Part shown: positions 62,237 through 64,000 of the stretch, one piece after another
Position numbering within the stretch: the stretch's first letter is position 1
Layout: every line of letters starts with the position of its first letter
Source of the DNA: Porphyromonas cangingivalis
Lineage (GTDB): Bacteria; Bacteroidota; Bacteroidia; Bacteroidales; Porphyromonadaceae
Direction: 5' to 3'
Assembly: GCF_900638305.1 (NCBI RefSeq)
Contig: NZ_LR134506.1
Span: 124,001 to 188,000 of the forward strand
DNA length: 64,000 nucleotides
Program-made: the position numbers and the translations under genes
Notes under the pieces: model-generated
Database searches by the model: none
Told to the model about the DNA's origin: nothing
The model's input: only the letters and a program-made list of their open reading frames with translations

Positions 62237-63594
62237 TTACTTTTCAGAATTATCGTTCCTGTTTGTCTCGATTTGCTGACCTTGAGAGGCAGTTGCCCTT
62301 ATTGGCTCACCATACATCTTGTGCATGGTGTTGAGGTACTCGACCATACGTATCTCTTGTGGTTGATCGGTGGGTGTCCAGAAGGTCATCTGCTCCATCT
62401 CCTTCGGCATGTATTGTTGAGGAGCGTAGTGCCCCTTGTATGAGTGAGGGTAGATGTAGCCCACTCCATAGCCCAATTCGGACATCAGTTCGGTCGGTGC
62501 ATTGCGAAGGTGCATTGGGACCGGATGGGCAGGGTTACTGCGTACGTACCCCAATGCTTTGTCTATGGCCTCATAGGCACTGTTGCTCTTAGGGCTCGTC
62601 GCCAGATATATGGTCGCTTGTGCCAGGGGAATGCGACCCTCCGGCCATCCGATCTTTTCTATCGCATCGAATGCCGCTTGGGCGATCAGGAGTCCATTGG
62701 GATTCGCAAGGCCTATATCCTCGGCTGCAAGTATTACCAGTCGTCTGGCGATAAACTTGGGATCCTCTCCACCCTCGATCATTCGTGCCAACCAATACAA
62801 TGCTGCGTCGGGATGACTTCCTCTGACCGACTTGATGAAGGCAGAGATGATGTCGTAGTGCATCTCGCCGCCCTTGTCATAGACCGCCGGGTTTTGTTGA
62901 AGGTGTCTTGCCACATTTTCGTTCGAGATGATCACTGTCTTTGACTTCTGCGCCTCCGGTGTCAGTGTCAGGAGTTCGAGGATGTTCAGAAGTTTCCGCG
63001 CATCACCCCCGGCAGCCGCAAAGAGGGCATCTGTCTCCTCTATCTTAAATTCGAATGCCTGCATGAGTGAGTCCGTCTCTATTGTTTTGTCCAAGAGACG
63101 TCTCATCGCATCTGCATCAAGAGACTTGAGTGTGAAGACTCTGCAACGGGAGAGTAGGGGACGAATGATCTCGAACGAAGGATTTTCGGTCGTCGCCCCT
63201 ATGAGGGTGACGATTCCACGTTCGACAGCATGAAGGAGGGAGTCTTGTTGGGACTTGTTGAAGCGGTGTATCTCGTCGATGAAGAGTATGGGCGTGCCTC
63301 CCGAAAAGAGATTGTTCTTATTTTCTTCTGTCATCTTCAGTACATCACGCACATCCTTGACGCCCGAAGAGACAGCACTGAGGGTATAGAACTGTAGCCC
63401 AAGGTTTTTTGAAATGATGTGAGCCAATGTTGTCTTGCCCACACCCGGAGGCCCCCATAGTATGAAAGAGCGTAAAATCCCCCTGAGAGCATCTCATACA
63501 GCGGTGCTCCCGGCGCAACCAAATGCTCTTGCCCTACATAGGAGTCAAGAGACTGAGGTCGCATTCTTTCTGCTAAAGGTGCTAGTGAGGTCAT
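62237..63594 (-). pseudogene. rarA: replication-associated recombination protein RarA (MgsA), frameshifted as sequenced
   Basis: An AAA+ ATPase that acts at stalled replication forks. The first part (from the ATG at 63594) reads [23 protein letters not shown], the normal RarA start, then leaves frame at a run of five Cs on the plus strand (63479-63483). Adding one base restores [23 protein letters not shown], joining the N-terminus to the downstream ORF (63442-62237). That ORF carries the Walker B region ILFIDEIHRFNKSQQD, sensor TTENPSFEI, and the C-terminal MgsA domain (GEDPKFIARRLVILAAEDIGLANP). All other parts are intact and conserved, so a homopolymer sequencing error or a very recent mutation is likely. 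True gene span is about 452 codons. Confidence 0.9.
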
Positions 63595-63775
63595 TTCCAG
63601 TACAAAGGTCGATGTTACTTTTCGCTATTCCAAATTATTTGGCATGTTTTTTTGAACGTTTTGAGAATGCTTTCATTTTCAAGAATGTATTTGTCTCTTT
63701 CACCTCTTGACTTTCGTGTGGTCGGTCGAGTTTTGTGTCTCTTGACTCGTGTCTCCTTGTCTGTCTCTGTTCTCT

Positions 63776-63858
63776 AAAAAAAAGTCGTAGGACTTGATCT
63801 CGAAAGTCGTAAGATTCGATGACGAAAGTCGTAAGATTCGTTTTCGAGCTTTCTACGA
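63776..63858. repeat. intergenic 22-base tandem repeat, family 1 copy
   Basis: A8, then three tandem units: GTCGTAGGACTTGATCTCGA, then twice GTCGTAAGATTCG with GATGACGAAA between, ending in TTTTCGAGCTTTCTACGAC in reverse orientation. It lies upstream of rarA in the gene-free stretch 63595-64000, which otherwise holds only the plus-strand promoter at 63930. Confidence 0.8.
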
Positions 63859-63929
63859 CCGAAATCTCTGGGTGTCCCTATATGGATATGGGAGGTCTGT
63901 AAAGGGTTGGATAATCAGAAATTTATGGT

Positions 63930-63937
63930 TATCTTTG
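63930..63937 (+). promoter_or_regulatory. plus-strand promoter -7 box near the right edge
   Basis: TATCTTTG followed by C, a full match to TAnnTTTG, with TTGG at 63907 giving a 20-base spacer. The gene it would serve lies beyond the window. Confidence 0.55.
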
Positions 63938-64000
63938 CAGACGCTTTGCGTAATCTCTGACAGGAGTTTGAAAGTGAGACCTGTGTATATTGCGTTTAGT

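Overview
The window looks like chromosome from an anaerobic member of the Bacteroidota, most likely Porphyromonas or a close relative. The evidence is: Bacteroidota-type -7 promoter boxes (TAnnTTTG) in front of several genes; a sodium-pump methylmalonyl-CoA decarboxylase operon next to methylmalonyl-CoA epimerase; a PPi-dependent phosphofructokinase; a Bacteroidota-style LptD; and a serC-serA-DUF1015 cluster. I see no insertion sequence, phage, CRISPR array, rRNA or tRNA.

Layout. (1) 1-6920, plus strand: the end of a tryptophanase / tyrosine phenol-lyase gene, then cysS, panD, argS, a dCMP deaminase, an S41 protease and a 5-formyl-THF cyclo-ligase, closed by a bidirectional terminator. (2) 7042-11898, minus: epimerase-mmdA-mmdD-mmdE-mmdC-mmdB, with a lamin-tail domain fused to the delta/gamma-type subunit; then a rhodanese and a PepSY membrane protein. 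(3) 14659-17174, plus: DUF5063, an RNase D-like exonuclease and an RlmI-like methyltransferase. (4) 17384-20420, plus: hybrid cluster protein and a DUF438/hemerythrin/PAS protein behind a GTAAC-N4-GTTAC palindrome, probably a nitrosative-stress unit. (5) 20640-34536, plus: a cobalamin riboswitch followed by btuF-, btuC- and btuD-like genes, a CobN-family chelatase large subunit, ChlI-like and ChlD-like AAA+ subunits, cbiZ, and a TonB-dependent receptor. (6) 34606-41207, minus: recQ, pncC/cinA, tsaD, cdsA, an EEP-family membrane protein and two rhomboids. (7) 41489-44126, plus: pyruvoyl-dependent arginine decarboxylase, a tiny membrane protein and PPi-PFK. (8) 44137-63594, minus: a glycosyltransferase-LicD-flippase group, YitT, a 2-hydroxyacid dehydrogenase, LptD, an ABC-F protein, DNA polymerase delta', a DHOD-like protein, aspartate ammonia-lyase, DUF1015, serA, serC and rarA (frameshifted as sequenced).

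How it fits together. The corrinoid locus is the most striking system. It combines outer- and inner-membrane import, the remodelling amidohydrolase CbiZ, and a three-subunit metal chelatase, all behind one B12 riboswitch. Corrinoid supply matters here because the usual source of methylmalonyl-CoA, consumed by the nearby sodium pump, is the B12-dependent methylmalonyl-CoA mutase (not in this window).

Outside genes, two families of short intergenic tandem repeats stand out. One has about 22-nt units (GTCGTAAGA/TCGATGACGAAA) at four clear sites and one degenerate site. The other has about 23-nt palindromic units (CAGAAT-N4-ATTCTG type) at two sites, both upstream of promoters. Neither matches an element I can name.
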